NCBI GenBank assembly: GCA_030601485.1
Contig: JAUVTO010000085.1
Span: 1-7,581 of the forward strand
Direction of reading: 5' to 3'
Length of the DNA stretch: 7,581 bases
DNA from: Desulfobacterales bacterium
GTDB lineage: Bacteria; Desulfobacterota; Desulfobacteria; Desulfobacterales; UBA11574
Shown here: positions 6,101-7,581 of the stretch, piece by piece
Numbering within the stretch: position 1 is the first letter of the stretch
Layout of the letters: the number at the start of each line of letters is the position of its first letter
Made by a program: the position numbers and the translations under genes
The notes under the pieces: generated by a model
What the model was told of the DNA's origin: nothing
The model's database searches: none
What the model saw: only the letters and a program-made list of their open reading frames with translations

Positions 6101-6245
6101 TAAAAAAGTTATGGTCATTGACGTCCACATTTTGTTATACCACAGGGGCGGAATCACAATTCTTATTGTTCAATAGACCTAAATCAAAAAAGCAATTCTT
6201 ATCAATATTAATTCAATCAATCATTTCAAAAAAGGGGAAGAAATT

Positions 6246-6770
6246 ATGGACGAAAAAGAACGCCTCAATGCATTGGATGTTGCCCTAAATAATGAGATGA
6301 AGGAACGTGAGTTTTACCTCAAAAACGCCGAGAGGACCAAAAACCCCGTTGGCAAGGCCATGTTCCAGCAGATCGCAGACGAAGAGCTTGAACATTACCA
6401 AAGGCTTAAAGAGCTTCATGAAAAGTGGAAAGCAGGGGACAAATGGCCTGAAACCGTTCCCTTGAAAGTGAAACAGACAGTCATCAAGGATGTACTGAAA
6501 GACGTGCTGCAGAAGGTGGATCAAAATGCAGAAAGCGATGACGATGACCTGCAAGCTGTCCGCACAGTTATTGATTTCGAAGCCAAAGGGGCTTCATACT
6601 ACGCTAAACTCAGAGATGAGGTGACCGACCCCAAAGAGAAGGCTTTTTTTGATCTCCTTGCCAGTATTGAAAATGAACACTATGTTTCTCTGAAAGATAC
6701 CGAAGAATACCTGACTGATCCCGCCTCATGGTACGCTAAAGCAGAGCATCACGGTCTTGACGGGGCATAG
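6246..6770 (+). CDS. Rubrerythrin-like ferritin-family di-iron protein without rubredoxin domain
   Basis: This 174-residue soluble four-helix-bundle protein probably binds two irons and protects anaerobes against peroxide or handles iron. Two duplicated helix pairs carry the ligands: E17 and E47-x-x-H50 in the first half ('NEMKEREFY', 'DEELEHY'), E112 and E142-x-x-H145 in the second ('DFEAKGASYY', 'IENEHY'). An acidic linker (SDDDD, 97-101) precedes the second pair. It ends in 'DPASWYAKAEHHGLDGA', a tail seen in ferritin-like proteins of this kind. The CxxC pairs of a rubredoxin domain are absent, so it is not a classical rubrerythrin and would need a separate electron donor. GGGG lies 8 bases before the ATG. 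It appears monocistronic, with a Fur/PerR-like palindrome upstream. Confidence 0.88.
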   Translation: MDEKERLNALDVALNNEMKEREFYLKNAERTKNPVGKAMFQQIADEELEHYQRLKELHEKWKAGDKWPETVPLKVKQTVIKDVLKDVLQKVDQNAESDDDDLQAVRTVIDFEAKGASYYAKLRDEVTDPKEKAFFDLLASIENEHYVSLKDTEEYLTDPASWYAKAEHHGLDGA

Positions 6771-6831
6771 CATGTAATGTTCATGGTGAAGAGATAGATA
6801 TCGAGGGGACAAGGAGCTTGGCCGGGAAAAA

Positions 6832-6847
6832 CGCTTTATTTAAAGCG
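6832..6847. other. Short hairpin between the di-iron gene and the toxin-antitoxin module
   Basis: CGCTTTATTTAAAGCG is self-complementary (7-bp arms, 2-base centre). On the plus strand no T-run follows, but AAAAA precedes it, so the minus strand reads hairpin then TTTTT. It would act as an intrinsic terminator mainly for minus-strand transcription, yet no minus-strand gene is seen to its right within the window. Weak. Confidence 0.3.
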
Positions 6848-6865
6848 GAGATTAATAACATATCC

Positions 6866-6894
6866 TTGACACGACAGCATTTTGTAGTTACAAT
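6866..6894 (+). promoter_or_regulatory. Sigma-70 promoter of the toxin-antitoxin operon
   Basis: A perfect TTGACA (6866-6871), a 17-base spacer and TACAAT (6889-6894, five of six matches) lie 44 bases upstream of the antitoxin start. Transcription should begin near 6900-6903. Confidence 0.8.
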
Positions 6895-6900
6895 GATTAC

Positions 6901-6921
6901 ATTATATGAGACCACTATAAT
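6901..6921 (+). promoter_or_regulatory. Possible operator for antitoxin autoregulation
   Basis: ATTATA and TATAAT are inverted copies separated by 9 bases, located at the expected transcription start and before the ribosome binding site. Phd/YefM antitoxins commonly repress their own promoter by binding palindromes in this position. The arms are short and AT-rich, so it is only suggestive. Confidence 0.35.
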
Positions 6922-6938
6922 TATTTTTGGAGGATAAG

Positions 6939-7229
6939 ATGCAACCTACACGTGTCGGCATTCGAGATGCCAAAATACATCTGAGCAAATTCATCAAGAT
7001 GGTTCAGAACGGAAGCGAGATTATCTTGACGGACAGAGGACGACCGGTAGGTAAAATTGTTCCGATTCAGGCGAAAGAATTGCCTCTTTCCAGTCGAATT
7101 AAAAAGCTGGAGGATATGGGTGTTTTAGAAGCCCTGCCTCAAAAAAGTCAAAAAAAACTTCCCTTGCCTATATCTGTTCCAAATGATATCGCCCAGACCA
7201 TGCTGAAAGAGGATCGAAACAATGCATAA
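6939..7229 (+). CDS. Phd/YefM-family antitoxin
   Basis: This 96-residue antitoxin should neutralise the following PIN toxin and repress the operon. The N-terminal half has the Phd/YefM fold signature: 'VGIRDAKIHLSKFIKMVQNG', then 'EIILTDRGRPVGKIVPI', the dimerising and DNA-binding part. The second half, with 'LPLPISVPNDIAQTMLKED', is the likely toxin-binding tail. The ATG at 6939 is chosen because GGAGG (6929-6933) lies just upstream; an in-frame TTG at 6927 would place the ribosome binding site inside the coding region. The stop overlaps the toxin gene by 8 bases. The promoter is at 6866-6894. The family assignment is clear; the pairing with a PIN toxin rests on the neighbouring gene. Confidence 0.9.
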   Translation: MQPTRVGIRDAKIHLSKFIKMVQNGSEIILTDRGRPVGKIVPIQAKELPLSSRIKKLEDMGVLEALPQKSQKKLPLPISVPNDIAQTMLKEDRNNA

Positions 7230-7581
7230 CGGCCCTTTGGCAATTTATTGGGATGCTTCTACTGTTTTATCGACTCTTTTTAAAGATTGTTACAGTGAAA
7301 GTGCAATCAATTGGGCAGAAGCTGATGGCTTTCATTTGATCTCTACTCTTGCCTATTCAGAAGTTTGTGCGGTCATTGGTCGGATGAAAAAAGAGCGGAT
7401 TCTTTCTGATTCTTCAGAATCAACGAGCTTTAAAATGTTAGAAAAAGGCCCCTGGCGCCGTCTTAATGCCCTTCCGGAATGGGAAATTACAAAGAACTTA
7501 TCACGGAAATGGTCCCTTCGTGGAGCAGACCTGTGGCACCTTGCTACGGCAAAAAGTTTACAGAAGGAAATTCCGGAGCTC
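7222..7581 (+). CDS. vapC: PIN-domain toxin (VapC-like ribonuclease), 3' end outside window
   Basis: This is a probable metal-dependent RNase toxin. The frame opens at ATG 7222, inside the end of the antitoxin gene, with AGAGG (7208-7212) 9 bases upstream, and stays open to the last base, giving 120 residues. PIN landmarks are D11 in 'IYWDASTVLSTLF', E47 in 'STLAYSEVCAVI' and D103 in 'LRGADLWHLATA', three of the usual acidic residues. A final acidic residue and the last strand (typically a 'TFD'-like segment) would lie beyond the edge; such toxins are usually about 130-150 residues, so only a short tail is missing. VapC-type enzymes cleave tRNA or rRNA; the target here cannot be inferred. Confidence 0.86.
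   Translation, partial: MHNGPLAIYWDASTVLSTLFKDCYSESAINWAEADGFHLISTLAYSEVCAVIGRMKKERILSDSSESTSFKMLEKGPWRRLNALPEWEITKNLSRKWSLRGADLWHLATAKSLQKEIPEL

Larger units (their letters stand above)
5944..6245 (+). other. AT-rich intergenic stretch upstream of the rubrerythrin-like gene
   Basis: I find no supportable gene here. The stretch holds a TTGACA at 5969-5974 without a good -10 at proper spacing, an AGGAGG at 6050-6055 with no start codon behind it, a palindromic Fur/PerR-like site at 6085-6100 and the ribosome binding site of the next gene (GGGG at 6234-6237). The actual promoter of the downstream gene is not obvious by eye. Confidence 0.6.

Noticed and set aside
6052..6310. Long open frame running through the leader and into the di-iron gene from the AGGAGG site
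   Set aside because: No ATG, GTG or TTG lies near the ribosome binding site, the translation is not protein-like, and it overlaps the well-supported di-iron gene in another frame.
7576..7581. GAGCTC at the last six bases, which could mean a cloning junction
   Set aside because: It is a single six-base match at the window edge inside an otherwise normal PIN frame, so chance is the simplest explanation.

Overview
The window looks like a chromosomal segment from a Desulfobacterota-type (deltaproteobacterial) anaerobe. This is inferred from gene content (a TRAP transporter of the type common in sulfate reducers, an HD-GYP-like protein, a stand-alone HsdR-N-like protein, a short rubrerythrin/ferritin-family protein and a PIN toxin module) and from mixed base composition. 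No rRNA or marker gene fixes the taxon.

Layout. Positions 1-2319 (+) hold a tightly overlapped TRAP transporter operon: the C-terminal part of the periplasmic solute receptor (DctP), the small membrane subunit (DctQ) and the large permease subunit (DctM). Positions 2446-5553 (-) hold a convergent minus-strand cluster. Read in its own direction, it contains an HsdR-N-like PD-(D/E)XK protein with an altered active site, a candidate 41-codon small ORF with a perfect ribosome binding site, a tandem HD/HD-GYP-like phosphohydrolase, the wreck of a TraB/GumN-family gene (in-frame TGA and lost C-terminus), and an intact calcineurin-like phosphoesterase. Close spacing and overlaps suggest one transcription unit, plausibly for nucleotide or second-messenger turnover, but that role is inference.

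Positions 5554-6245 are non-coding. They carry a plausible minus-strand promoter and a 278-bp foldback element with 14-bp perfect terminal inverted repeats, flanked by a 9-bp direct repeat (a probable MITE-like insertion). They also carry an orphan AGGAGG site and a Fur/PerR-like palindrome upstream of the next gene. Positions 6246-6770 (+) encode a rubrerythrin-like four-helix di-iron protein without a rubredoxin domain. Positions 6866-7581 (+) carry a toxin-antitoxin module with a near-consensus sigma-70 promoter, a possible operator, a Phd/YefM-type antitoxin and an overlapping PIN-domain (VapC-like) toxin cut by the window edge.

The strongest items beyond ordinary annotation are the foldback element, the TraB/GumN remnant, and the unusual minus-strand cluster with its small coupled ORF and degenerate active sites. 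I see no CRISPR array, tRNA or rRNA. I cannot claim a demonstrated new system.
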